Assembly: GCF_008905045.1 (NCBI RefSeq)
Contig: NZ_VWMY01000063.1
Span: 1-64,000 of the forward strand
DNA length: 64,000 nucleotides
Origin: Streptomyces albicerus
GTDB lineage: Bacteria; Actinomycetota; Actinomycetes; Streptomycetales; Streptomycetaceae
Direction of reading: 5' to 3'
Made by a program: the position numbers and the translations under genes. Of this stretch, positions 16,713-25,414 are shown piece after piece (the stretch's first letter is position 1; each line of letters begins with the position of its first letter). Below the pieces are notes generated by a model. That model made no database searches, was not told where the DNA came from, and was given only the letters and a program-made list of their open reading frames with translations.

Positions 16713-17014
16713 GTGTCCCGTACGTACAACGAGCCGCCCACGGCGGGTAATCGGCCGAACAGCCAGGCCTCAAGGGCTGCCCGGTCGGCCCGGTCGGCCG
16801 AAAGACCGAGGTGGGGTGCCGTGCGCGGCTGTCAGGATCCCTGCGGGCAGGGAGATCCCGTGGATTTTCTGAGACGTCTCTGATCGAACCGTGATGCCTC
16901 TGTGACGTCCGCCGGGTTCGCTGCTTGTTCAGCCACCGGCGGCCGCGCGCATCTCGTGCATCTCGCGTGTCTCTGCGCCGCCGGGTTCCGTCCCCCTCCG
17001 GAAGAGAGCTCATC
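16713..17014. other. Intergenic spacer, no gene seen
   Basis: Contains short GC-rich inverted repeats (GCCGCCCACGGCGGG near 16733 and GATCCCTGCGGGCAGGGAGATC near 16836) that could end the dioxygenase transcript, and a short tandem GGTCGGCC pair near 16782. The promoter of the next gene is presumably in the right half. Nothing more can be supported. Confidence 0.35.
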
Positions 17015-17869
17015 GTGCGACCCCTGCTCAAGTCGGCCTTCAAGAAGGGCGCCCTGGTCACCGCGTCCACCGCCCTCGCCGTGACCGGTCTGATCGCCGG
17101 CGCCGGCACCTCCCACGCGGCGGGCGGCGGTCCGGCCGGCGCGACCAACATCCGGGGCACGGACCCCGGCAACACCGATCTGATGATCGAGCGGCTCTGC
17201 AACCAGGAGACGAGCCTGACGGGGGTCTACGGCGCCCTCAACGTCCGGACCGGCGAGTTCAAGACCAAGGACGAGTACCACCGGGACGTGTTCGGGCTGT
17301 GGAAGCCCGCCGGAGACTGGGAGCTCTTCCGCGGCTGGTGCGGCAACGCGCAGGCCTCGACCTGGTCGACCAAGGGCGAGACGGTCCGCACCTCGCCGTG
17401 GATCGGCAACCGGGGTTCGAAGGACGACAAGGAGACCTTCGTCAGCAGCTACAGCACGAAGACGTTCGCCAAGAAGAGCGTCGGTGCCTCGATCAGCCTC
17501 TCCGCCGCCAAGAGCATCTTCTCGGGCACTGCGGGCGGCAGCTTCACCTACGAGTGGGGCTGGGAGAAGGAGTCCAAGTTCGAGCGCCGCAGCGAGAAGA
17601 CCATTCCGCCGTGCACCCAGGTCGCCGTGACGTGGACGCCGTACCAGCGTGTGGTGCGCGTGAACCCGATCTTCTACGTCGAGGACTACCAGTGGAACAA
17701 GGGTGACGGCGACGTGACCGTGCACAGCTGGCGCGACCGGGGCTACCAGACGATCTACTCGTACGGGTACTACATCGACGGCACCTCCGACAAGCTCCTC
17801 CCCAACGGCCAGCCGGACGGCCGTGAGGACAAGATCGAGGAAAAGCTGGATCCCAAGACCTGCGCCTGA
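17015..17869 (+). CDS. Secreted protein of unknown function, possible beta-pore-former fold
   Basis: A 284-residue protein; the GTG at 17015 is chosen because GAAGAGAG precedes it and a signal peptide then begins (Lys-rich start, core ALVTASTALAVTGLIAGA, cleavage near SHA-AG at 36). The mature part has four Cys (62, 109, 200, 283). The middle (about 140-215) alternates Ser/Thr and hydrophobic residues, then KTIPPCTQVAVTWTPYQRVV. That pattern resembles the insertion hairpin and proline-flanked strands of aerolysin/ETX-MTX2-type toxins, but no family match can be claimed from reading alone. It is followed by a strong terminator. Confidence 0.75.
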   Translation: MRPLLKSAFKKGALVTASTALAVTGLIAGAGTSHAAGGGPAGATNIRGTDPGNTDLMIERLCNQETSLTGVYGALNVRTGEFKTKDEYHRDVFGLWKPAGDWELFRGWCGNAQASTWSTKGETVRTSPWIGNRGSKDDKETFVSSYSTKTFAKKSVGASISLSAAKSIFSGTAGGSFTYEWGWEKESKFERRSEKTIPPCTQVAVTWTPYQRVVRVNPIFYVEDYQWNKGDGDVTVHSWRDRGYQTIYSYGYYIDGTSDKLLPNGQPDGREDKIEEKLDPKTCA

Positions 17870-17922
17870 CCGACCACTTGGCTCCGGCCACCGGGCACCC
17901 ACGCCCTCTCTCTCCCCCCAGC

Positions 17923-17964
17923 ACGCGCCTCCGTCCCCTCCCCCCTCCCGGGACGGAGGCGCGT
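17923..17964. terminator. Strong hairpin terminator, 15-bp arms
   Basis: ACGCGCCTCCGTCCC (17923-17937) pairs perfectly with its complement at 17950-17964 around a 12-base pyrimidine loop, 54 bases past the stop of the secreted protein gene. It separates that gene from the pectinolytic gene. Confidence 0.75.
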
Positions 17965-18104
17965 CCATGTCCCGGCAGCCCTCCGCGGCGGCCCACTCCC
18001 CACGAAAGGTCCGGCAACCTTTTCCCCCCGGGCGGCGACAGGCAGGTGACTTGACTCCCGAATCAAGTGACCTGACCCTCCACAGACTTGAACGGAAGCC
18101 CCCC

Positions 18105-20180
18105 GTGAGTGAGAACCGCAGCAAGGCCCGCCACCGCAGACGCAGGACCGCCGTGGTCGTCGGCGTGCCGCTGGCCCTGGGCGCCGCCGGTGCCATGGCC
18201 TACGGCGGCGCCTTCGGTGTCTTCGGCGAGGACGCCGAGCCGAAGGCCTCCGCGGCGGCCTCGGCGACCGCCGCCCCGGCCTGGGCCGCCGACGTCGCCG
18301 ACGGCTTCGCCTCGGTCGACGCGAAGGGCCAGAAGGGCACGTACGGCGGCCGGGACGGCAAGACCGTCACCGTGAAGACGCTCGCCGACCTGGAGAAGTA
18401 CGCGACCGCCGCGGAGCCGTACGTCATCGTCGTGGCCGGGACGATCAACATGAACCCGGTCGGCAAGGAGATCAAGGTCGCCTCCGACAAGACGATCGTG
18501 GGCTCGGGGACCTCCGGGCAGATCGTCGGCGGCGGCTTCTTCCTCGGCACCGGCGTGCACAACGTCATCATCCGGAACCTGACGATCCGCGACTCCTACC
18601 AGGGCGTCTGGAACGACAAGGACCACGACTTCGACGCGGTCCAGATGGACGGCGCCCACCACGTGTGGATCGACCACAACGATCTGCGGCACATGGCCGA
18701 CGGGCTCATCGACGTCCGCAAGGACAGCACCAATGTGACGGTGTCCTGGAACAAGCTGAGCGACAACAACAAGACCTTCGGCATCGGCTGGACCGAGAAC
18801 GTCGTCACCGACATCACGATCCACCACAACTGGTTCCGCGAGACCGAGCAGCGCAACCCGTCCACGGACAACGCGGCCCACGCGCACCTCTACAACAACT
18901 ACCTGCAGGACGACCCGGGTACGACCATCAAGTCGTCCTACGGCAACTACTCCCGCGGCAGGACGAAGATGGTCCTGGAGAACAGCTACTTCCAGGGCAT
19001 GAACAACCCCGTCACCAAGGACTCCACCGCCGCCCTCGTCCAGCGCGGCAACACCTTCTCCGGTACCAGCGGCCGCAATGAGAGCGGCGGCACGGCCTTC
19101 GATCCGAAGACGTACTACGGCTACACGCTCGACAAGACGGCCGACGTGCCCGCGCTGCTCAAGGCAGGTACGGGACCGCGCGCCGCGATCGGTACGGCGA
19201 GCACGGCGGGTGCGGTGAGCACCAAGGCCACGACCCTCACGGTCGCCAAGGACGGCTCCGGCACGTACAGGACCGTCCAGGCGGCCGTCGACGCCGTGCC
19301 CGCGAACAACCCCTCGCGCGTCGTGATCGCGGTCAAGCCCGGCACATACCGCGAGACGGTCAAGGTCCCGTCGAACAAGCCGCACGTGACCATCCAGGGC
19401 ACGGGCGCCAGCCGCAAGGACACGGTCATCGTCTTCAACAACGCGGCCGGTACGCCGAAGCCCGGCGGCGGCACGTACGGCACCAGCGGCAGCGCCACCG
19501 TCGCCGTCGAGGCCGACGACTTCCAGGCCCGCAACCTGACCGTCTCCAACGACTTCGACGAGGCCGGGAACCAGAGCCTGAACGGTCACCAGGCCGTCGC
19601 CCTGCGGACCGCCGCCGACAAGGTCCTCCTCGACAGCCTCATCGTCGACGGCGACCAGGACACCCTGCTGCTGGACACCGCCGCCAAGGACAAACTCGGC
19701 CGGGTCTACGTCACCAACTCCTACGTCAGCGGCAACGTCGACTTCATCTTCGGCCGCGCCACCGCGGTGATCGACCAGTCCGTCATCACCCTGAAGAAGC
19801 GCTGGAACGGCACCTCGGCGGGGTACATCACCGCCCCCAGCACCGCGGCCGACCGCAAGGGCATCCTCATCAACCGCTCCGTAGTGAACGGTGACGTGTC
19901 CGCCGGGAGCTTCTTCCTCGGCCGCAACTGGCACGCGGGCGGCGACGCGGCCCTCGACCCGCAGGCCACCGTCCGCAACTCCACGCTGAGCAGCGCGATC
20001 AAGTCGACCCCGTGGTCGGACATGGGCGGCTTCTCCTGGAAGGACGACCGCTTCGCCGAGTACAAGAACACCGGCCCCGGCGCGGGCGCCGCGAGCAGCA
20101 ACCGCCCGCAGCTGACCGACGCCCAGGCCACCGGCCAGGAGGTCGCGGACTGGCTGGGCAACTGGACCCCGGCCGCCTGA
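18105..20180 (+). CDS. Bifunctional pectate lyase (PL1) - pectin methylesterase (CE8)
   Basis: A 691-residue secreted enzyme, GTG start with GGAAG upstream. An Arg-rich signal segment (about 1-35) leads to a PL1 pectate lyase (about 85-355) with FDAVQMDGAHHVWIDHND, DGLIDVRKDSTNVTVSW and the catalytic Arg250 in EQRNP. A linker (356-375) joins a CE8 pectin methylesterase (about 376-685) with GSGTYRTVQAAVDAVP, the GDQDTLLLD loop (near 517) and VDFIFGRA (near 545), which supply the catalytic Asp pair. One chain would demethylate pectin and cleave the product extracellularly. Both domains look complete. Plant-litter use fits a soil saprophyte. Confidence 0.95.
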   Translation: MSENRSKARHRRRRTAVVVGVPLALGAAGAMAYGGAFGVFGEDAEPKASAAASATAAPAWAADVADGFASVDAKGQKGTYGGRDGKTVTVKTLADLEKYATAAEPYVIVVAGTINMNPVGKEIKVASDKTIVGSGTSGQIVGGGFFLGTGVHNVIIRNLTIRDSYQGVWNDKDHDFDAVQMDGAHHVWIDHNDLRHMADGLIDVRKDSTNVTVSWNKLSDNNKTFGIGWTENVVTDITIHHNWFRETEQRNPSTDNAAHAHLYNNYLQDDPGTTIKSSYGNYSRGRTKMVLENSYFQGMNNPVTKDSTAALVQRGNTFSGTSGRNESGGTAFDPKTYYGYTLDKTADVPALLKAGTGPRAAIGTASTAGAVSTKATTLTVAKDGSGTYRTVQAAVDAVPANNPSRVVIAVKPGTYRETVKVPSNKPHVTIQGTGASRKDTVIVFNNAAGTPKPGGGTYGTSGSATVAVEADDFQARNLTVSNDFDEAGNQSLNGHQAVALRTAADKVLLDSLIVDGDQDTLLLDTAAKDKLGRVYVTNSYVSGNVDFIFGRATAVIDQSVITLKKRWNGTSAGYITAPSTAADRKGILINRSVVNGDVSAGSFFLGRNWHAGGDAALDPQATVRNSTLSSAIKSTPWSDMGGFSWKDDRFAEYKNTGPGAGAASSNRPQLTDAQATGQEVADWLGNWTPAA

Positions 20181-20202
20181 CGCCACACCGGCCGACACTC
20201 GT

Positions 20203-20242
20203 CCGGCTGGGGAGCGCGAGCCGACGGCCGCTCCCCAGCCGG
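20203..20242. terminator. Bidirectional hairpin terminator
   Basis: CCGGCTGGGGAGCG (20203-20216) pairs perfectly with CGCTCCCCAGCCGG (20229-20242) around a 12-base loop. It sits between the convergent pectinase and LmeA-like genes and can serve both. Confidence 0.75.
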
Positions 20243-20287
20243 GCCACTCATGGGCTCGGCCGTGCGTAACGCGGCCGAGAGGGCTCC

Positions 20288-21529
20288 TTACTTGCCGATG
20301 GCCATGTCCCGGCCCGTCACCCGCACCCTGATCCCGTCCTTCTCCACCCGAACGTCCCGCAGTCGCAGTTCGCCCTTCGGAGGCTTCGGGAGGCGGAAGC
20401 CGATGGAGAGGCGGTCGACGAGGGCGGGGCGGGTGAGGCGGGAGAGGCCGTCGAGGAGGGCCAGGTCGAAACCGAGGCGCTTGAGGATCTCGGGGTTCTG
20501 CACGGCGAGGTCGATGAGGTTGACCTTCATCAGCTGACCGGTGAAGCGCGGCGAGCCGGTGAACTCCTCGAACTTGGTGTCGTCGCTCAGCGCCTCCCGG
20601 ACCGCTGAGTCCGGCACGCCGAGCCGCTTCGCGATCGACGGCACGTTCAGCAGCTCCTTGGCCTTCCGCTGCTCCTTCGCGAGGCGCGCCGCGGACTTGC
20701 GGGTCAGGTGCAGGCCTTCGGACTCACGGGTGCCGGGACGGAAGGTGGCCAGGTCGCCGAGGTCCAGGCGCATGCCGCCGACCTCCGTCGAGATGCCGCG
20801 GTCGCCGTCCCGCCGGATCCGCGCGTCGGCCCGCACCCGCAGATCGTGCCCGGCGACGGGCAGCGTGCCGCGCGCCCGCACCTCGTCGCCGCCGTGACCG
20901 CTGAACGTGACCTGGGACGCGCCGAGTTCACGGTTCAGGTCCTCGAAGGAGAGCAGCACCTCGCCGTTCAGCTCCGGAATCCGGGCGCCGCGTATGGAGG
21001 TCGGGCCGCCGTCGACCCGTATGCCGGTGGCCGTGGCCGAGACCTTCGCCAGGGAGACGCGGTCCGCCGCCACGTCCGGGACGGTGACCGACACGGAGTC
21101 GATCCGGTTGTCGAGGACCTGCGTGACGAAGGGGAAGCCGCTGATCTCGACCTCGGGCGCCGCGCTCAGGTTGAGCTGGTCCTTGACCTTGTCGGCCGCC
21201 GTGCGCTCGGCGTACAGGAGCGCCCAGCGGTCGCCGAGACCGAGGAAGGCGGCGAGGACGAGGATGCCGATGACCGCCTTCACGGCAAGGGGCAGTCCGG
21301 CGAGGGGACTTCGGCGGCGACGGGTTCGGCGGCCGCTACGGGCTCCGGAGTCCCGGCGGCCGCGGGAGCGGCGGTGGTTGGGCGGAGCCCACTCCGTCTC
21401 CTCTTCGGCCCTCTCGACCACGTCGGGCCCTTCGTGGAGGAAGTCCTCCAGAGGTCCGTCGTCGAGGGCGGCCAGATCGTCGTAGGGATTCGGTGGGGAA
21501 TGCGTGGCGGTCGGGTGGGGGGTACGCAT
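20288..21529 (-). CDS. LmeA-like (DUF2993) protein, long form
   Basis: A 413-residue protein with a 95-residue charged cytoplasmic N terminus (RRSRGRRDSGARSGRRTRRRR), one membrane segment (about 82-100, AVIGILVLAAFLGLGDRWALL) and an exported DUF2993 domain whose start, AAPEVEISGFPFVTQVLDNRID, mirrors the shorter protein at 2103-2861. A C-terminal extension (about 270-413) carries a Lys/Arg-rich region and repeats FDLALLDGLSRL-like helices. It is probably an envelope lipid-binding protein. The role is not established. Confidence 0.85.
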   Translation of the reverse strand: MRTPHPTATHSPPNPYDDLAALDDGPLEDFLHEGPDVVERAEEETEWAPPNHRRSRGRRDSGARSGRRTRRRRSPLAGLPLAVKAVIGILVLAAFLGLGDRWALLYAERTAADKVKDQLNLSAAPEVEISGFPFVTQVLDNRIDSVSVTVPDVAADRVSLAKVSATATGIRVDGGPTSIRGARIPELNGEVLLSFEDLNRELGASQVTFSGHGGDEVRARGTLPVAGHDLRVRADARIRRDGDRGISTEVGGMRLDLGDLATFRPGTRESEGLHLTRKSAARLAKEQRKAKELLNVPSIAKRLGVPDSAVREALSDDTKFEEFTGSPRFTGQLMKVNLIDLAVQNPEILKRLGFDLALLDGLSRLTRPALVDRLSIGFRLPKPPKGELRLRDVRVEKDGIRVRVTGRDMAIGK

Positions 21530-21620
21530 CGTTTGATTCGACCATGCGTACCAACCCCACCCGCAACTCAGATCCCCTGTTTGCGATCTACCTCACGGAC
21601 AGCTTGCCGTTACCGTGTGG

Positions 21621-23429
21621 CTACTTCACGACGGTGATGCGGTTCGCCGCCGGCGGTGCGATCGGGTTCGCGGCCGACGAATTGGCCAACAGGTACTTCT
21701 CCAGGGCCGCCAGGTCGTCGCCGCCCACCAGGTCGTTCGTGCCCTGGCCGAGGGTGGTGAAGCCGTCGCCGCCGCCCGCGAGGAAGCTGTTCGTCGCGAC
21801 GCGGTAGGTGGCGGCCGGGTCGATGGCGGCACCGTTCAGCTTGATCGAGTCGGTGACGACGCGGTCGGCGCCGGCCTTCGTCAGATCGAGCGTGTAGGTC
21901 AGCCCGGCGGAGATCTGCAGCACCTTCGGTGAGGCCGCGTTCGTGCCGCTGACCTGCTCCTTCAGCACCTGGACGAGCTGGGCGCCGGTGAAGTCCTGCA
22001 GGTTCACCGTGTTGGCGAACGGCTGGACCGCGAAGCCCTCGGCGTAGGTCACCACGCCGTCGCCCTCGGTGCCCTTGGCCGCGTAGGTGAGGGGCACGCG
22101 GATACCGCCCGGGTTCATCAGCGCGAGATCGGTCTCCGGGTCCAGCTCCTTGCCGTACGCGAGCTGCGCGTCGGCGATCAGGTCGCCGATCGGGGACTCG
22201 GTGCCGACATTCGAGATATCACCCGATATGTACCCGATGGGCTTGTTGCCGATCGGCGCGGCGAGGGTGTTCCACTTGGCGATCAGCTCGGTCATGTCCG
22301 GAGCCTTGGGCACGTCCCGCGTCACCACGTGGTTCGCGGAGGCGACGGCCGTCCGGGAGATGTCGCCGGTCCAGCGGTCGTACGTCAGCGTCGTGTCGGT
22401 GTAGAGCCGCCCGAAGGCCGCGGCCGAGGTGACCGTACGGGGCTTGCCCGACGGGTCGTTGATCGTGCACGCGTACGCGGCGTGGGTGTGGCCGGTGACC
22501 AGCGCGTCGACCTTCGGCGTGATGTTCTTGGCGATGTCCACGATGGGGCCGGATATGCCGTCGCCGCCACTGGGAGAGTCGCAGTCGTAGTTGTACGCCG
22601 CCGAGGCCGGGAGCCCGCCCTCGTGGATCAGCGCGACGACCGACTTGACGCCCTGCCTCTCCAGCACCTTGGCGTACTTGTTGATCGTCTCGACCTCGTC
22701 CTTGAACTTGAGGCCCTTCACACCCTCGGCGGAGACGACGCCCGGGGTGTCCTCGAGCGTCACGCCGATGAAGCCGACCTTGACGCCGTTCTTCTTCCAC
22801 ACCCAGTAGGGCTTGAGGATCGGCTTGCCGGTCTTCTCGTTCAGGACGTTCGCCGCGAGGAACGGGAAGTTCGCGCCCTCGAAGGTCTCGCCGTCCACGT
22901 AACAGCCGGCGACCGGGTGGCAGCCGCCCTTCTGCAGGCGGGCCAGCTCCTTGGCGCCCTCGTCGAACTCGTGGTTGCCGACGCTCGTCACGTCGAGGTC
23001 CAGCTTGTTCAGCGCCTCGATGGTGGGCTCGTCGTGGAAGAGCCCGGAGATCAGCGGGGACGCGCCGACCATGTCGCCGCCGGCCGCGGTGATCGAGTAC
23101 TTGTTGCCGTCGCGGGCCTGGCGCAAATGCGTCGCCAGGTACTCGACACCGCCCGCGTCGATCGTCTTGGTGGTGCCGTCCTCATGGAGCTCGGTGACCC
23201 GGCCGGAGGAGCCGGTCGGCGGCTCCAGGTTGCCGTGCAGGTCGTTGAAGGACAGCAGCTGAACGTCCTGGTAGCGGCCGGGCCACTGATGGCCGGGCTT
23301 CTTCGCCGTCTCGCCCGCGGACGCCGGCAGCGCGGCGATCAGGGCGCCGACGGTGGCGACACCCGCGGCGGCCGCGAGGAGGCGAGTGGTGCGACGTCTG
23401 CGGCGGTACGGATGAGGTTTGGCTGGCAT
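21621..23429 (-). CDS. Secreted 5'-nucleotidase / metallophosphatase
   Basis: A 602-residue exported phosphohydrolase. Residues 1-38 are an Arg-rich signal peptide (core LLAAAAGVATVGALIAALPASA). The calcineurin-like metal-binding domain has LLSFNDLHGN, GGDMVGASP, GNHEFDEG and GHTHAAY; the C-terminal 5'-nucleotidase substrate domain (about 380-600) has the typical NPGGIRVPL and AGGGDGFTTLG motifs. It would release phosphate and nucleosides from extracellular nucleotides, which fits the phosphate-scavenging theme of the region. No PHO box was found upstream. Confidence 0.93.
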   Translation of the reverse strand: MPAKPHPYRRRRRTTRLLAAAAGVATVGALIAALPASAGETAKKPGHQWPGRYQDVQLLSFNDLHGNLEPPTGSSGRVTELHEDGTTKTIDAGGVEYLATHLRQARDGNKYSITAAGGDMVGASPLISGLFHDEPTIEALNKLDLDVTSVGNHEFDEGAKELARLQKGGCHPVAGCYVDGETFEGANFPFLAANVLNEKTGKPILKPYWVWKKNGVKVGFIGVTLEDTPGVVSAEGVKGLKFKDEVETINKYAKVLERQGVKSVVALIHEGGLPASAAYNYDCDSPSGGDGISGPIVDIAKNITPKVDALVTGHTHAAYACTINDPSGKPRTVTSAAAFGRLYTDTTLTYDRWTGDISRTAVASANHVVTRDVPKAPDMTELIAKWNTLAAPIGNKPIGYISGDISNVGTESPIGDLIADAQLAYGKELDPETDLALMNPGGIRVPLTYAAKGTEGDGVVTYAEGFAVQPFANTVNLQDFTGAQLVQVLKEQVSGTNAASPKVLQISAGLTYTLDLTKAGADRVVTDSIKLNGAAIDPAATYRVATNSFLAGGGDGFTTLGQGTNDLVGGDDLAALEKYLLANSSAANPIAPPAANRITVVK

Positions 23430-23536
23430 GTGCCCCCCTGTGGGTCTGCTGAGATCTGGGCCTCGTCCCGGCGCAGCCTAGAGTCAACGCGCGTAGCGCG
23501 ACAGGGGGTTCAGGGTTACGGACTGGTTGCCGCCCA

Positions 23537-23625
23537 GGGCACTTCACCGCGAACCGGACAGGCCGCACACTGGCCGCGCACTCACCCGCCGGGCCACTTC
23601 GCCATGAACCGGACACGCCGTACTC
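23537..23625. repeat. Imperfect 34-base direct repeat at the mshD promoter
   Basis: GGGCACTTCACCGCGAACCG with flanking bases (23537-23570) recurs as GGGCCACTTCGCCATGAACC with flanks (23591-23625), 54-55 bases apart. The downstream copy contains the probable mshD promoter. Either a small duplication or a pair of regulator sites. Confidence 0.5.
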
Positions 23626-23633
23626 TCGTACTC
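23621..23633 (+). promoter_or_regulatory. Probable -10 for leaderless mshD mRNA
   Basis: TACTCT (23621-23626) lies seven bases before the ATG at 23634, the spacing of a leaderless transcript. No Shine-Dalgarno sequence is visible before this ATG. An in-frame ATG at 23604 also lacks one. Confidence 0.45.
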
Positions 23634-24560
23634 ATGACCAGCGACGACACCGCACCGGCTGTCCCGGCCCGCTCCATCGACATCCTCGCCGCGTTGAACC
23701 CCGAGCAGACCGAGGCCGTGCTCGCGCTTCTCGCGGAGGCCGCCCGGGCCGACGGACAGCAGGCGGTGTCCGAACAGGGCCGGCTGCAGCTGCGCGGCGG
23801 CCCGCGGGTGGGCGTCCGGCATCTGCTCCTGACCGTCCAGGACCGGCTCGTCGGGTACGCCCAGCTGGAGGACACCGACCCCGTCGAGGCACCCGCCGCC
23901 GAACTGGTCGTCCACCCGGGCCACCGCGGCCACGGACACGGGCGGGCCCTCGGCAACGCCCTGCTGGCCGAGTCCGGCAAGCGTCTGCGCGTCTGGGCCC
24001 ACGGCGGCCACTCGGCGGCCCGCCATCTCGCCCAGGTACTCGGCCTCACGCTCTTCCGCGAACTGCGTCAGATGCGCCGCCCGTTGACCGACCTCGACCT
24101 GCCCGAGCCGAAGCTTCCCGACGGCGTGTCCGTCCGCACCTTCCGCCCCGGCCAGGACGACGAGGCCTGGCTCGCCGTGAACGCCGAGGCCTTCGCCCAC
24201 CACCCCGAGCAGGGCTCCCTCACCCAGCGTGACCTCGACGACCGCAAGGCCGAGCCGTGGTTCGACCCCGCCGGCTTCTTCCTCGCCTTCCGCGGCGGCG
24301 AACTGATCGGCTTCCACTGGACGAAGATCCACGCGACGGAGGGCCTCGGCGAGGTGTACGTCCTCGGCGTACGCCCCGGCGCCCAGGGCGGCGGCCTCGG
24401 CAGGGCCCTCACCACGATCGGCCTTCGGCATCTGGCGGCCCAGGGTGCCCCGACGGCGATGCTGTACGTCGACGCCGACAACAAGGCGGCGGTGACCGTC
24501 TATGAACGGCTGGGATTCGTGACGCACGAGACGGACCTGATGTACCGGACGGAGTCGTAA
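23634..24560 (+). CDS. mshD: Mycothiol synthase
   Basis: A 308-residue protein made of two GNAT acetyltransferase domains, as in MshD, which transfers acetyl from acetyl-CoA to Cys-GlcN-Ins in the last step of mycothiol synthesis. The acetyl-CoA loops are VVHPGHRGHGHGRAL in the N-terminal half and VRPGAQGGGLGRALT in the C-terminal half. The end, AVTVYERLGFVTHETDLMY, is typical. The start MTSDDTAP is chosen from family length; an in-frame ATG 30 bases upstream would add MNRTRRTLVL. Mycothiol is the main low-molecular-weight thiol of actinobacteria, which supports the organism assignment. Confidence 0.93.
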   Translation: MTSDDTAPAVPARSIDILAALNPEQTEAVLALLAEAARADGQQAVSEQGRLQLRGGPRVGVRHLLLTVQDRLVGYAQLEDTDPVEAPAAELVVHPGHRGHGHGRALGNALLAESGKRLRVWAHGGHSAARHLAQVLGLTLFRELRQMRRPLTDLDLPEPKLPDGVSVRTFRPGQDDEAWLAVNAEAFAHHPEQGSLTQRDLDDRKAEPWFDPAGFFLAFRGGELIGFHWTKIHATEGLGEVYVLGVRPGAQGGGLGRALTTIGLRHLAAQGAPTAMLYVDADNKAAVTVYERLGFVTHETDLMYRTES

Positions 24561-24682
24561 CGGAGTCGTAGGCGGGCGCTTGGCCGCGGGTCGTGGGCCG
24601 GGGGCCGTGGGAGTGACCGCAGGGGTGTCGTGGGGGTGGCTTGGCCTGAGGGTCCGACTCGGACGTCCTGCCCGAGAGGTTC

Positions 24683-25414
24683 TCAGGAGCGGGGCGTCGA
24701 GATCGCGAGGCGGCGTCGGCGTAGTGGTTCCGGGAGGCACATCGCCCACACGAGCAGCGCGCCGGTCAGGAGCCAGGCCCACGTCTGGTGGGCCTCGTCC
24801 CAGCGGTCGGCGTTCAGCTGGACGAAGAGGGTCCAGCCATCCGGCAGCAGAGGCGCGACCAGGCCCGTGACCAGGAGCGCGGCCGCCGTGGACCGCCCGG
24901 GCTCGGGCTCGTCCCGGAACCGCACGGCGGCGGCACCCCCGGCGAGCGCGAGCGCTGTGATGGCCGCGGCCTCCAGGGTCATGTCCCCCAGCGGTGGCCG
25001 TACCCCTTCGGGTATGAGGAGCAGGGCGGCCGTCCACCAGACGACGGCGACCGGTGCGACCAGCGCCACCCGCAGCCCCGCCCGCACCGCGCGCCGGACC
25101 GGCACCGCCGCGGTGGTGTGCCGCGCCGGGTCGTCCATCAGGAACGCCAGCCCGAGCCCGAAGACCAGCGCGGCCACCCGCAGGAGCAGCAGCGCGAGCC
25201 ACCCGTCGGGTTCCCCCGACGACATACGGGGCACGGCGGCGAGCAGAAGCCCCGCGACACCGCCGACGGCGAGCGGCAGCCAGGGCAGGGCGCGGGCCAC
25301 GGGCGGGACCAGTGCCCGGATCGTGCGGGCCGTGGAGGAAACCCGCCGCCCGCCAGAGTCCCCCGTCACCTCCGTCACCTCCGTCACCTTCATCGCCTTC
25401 GTCGCTCTCGTCAC
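24683..25414 (-). CDS. Membrane subunit of ECF-linked ABC transporter
   Basis: A 243-residue polytopic membrane protein, GTG start overlapping the previous stop (GTGA). After a short charged start (KVTEVTEVTGDSGGRR) it has about six hydrophobic segments, including WLPLAVGGVAGLLLAAVP and LLLRVAALVFGLGLAFLMD, and ends beside a basic tail RRRRLAIS. No known domain is recognised, but it is the last gene of a coupled six-gene operon with an ABC ATPase, so it is probably a second transmembrane subunit or an accessory to it. Confidence 0.8.
   Translation of the reverse strand: MTRATKAMKVTEVTEVTGDSGGRRVSSTARTIRALVPPVARALPWLPLAVGGVAGLLLAAVPRMSSGEPDGWLALLLLRVAALVFGLGLAFLMDDPARHTTAAVPVRRAVRAGLRVALVAPVAVVWWTAALLLIPEGVRPPLGDMTLEAAAITALALAGGAAAVRFRDEPEPGRSTAAALLVTGLVAPLLPDGWTLFVQLNADRWDEAHQTWAWLLTGALLVWAMCLPEPLRRRRLAISTPRS

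Noticed and set aside
18063..20198. 711-codon minus-strand ORF opposite the pectinase gene
   Set aside because: It mirrors a gene with clear catalytic motifs; long antisense frames arise from GC-rich third positions. Its product is an Arg/Val/Gly-rich sequence without any motif.
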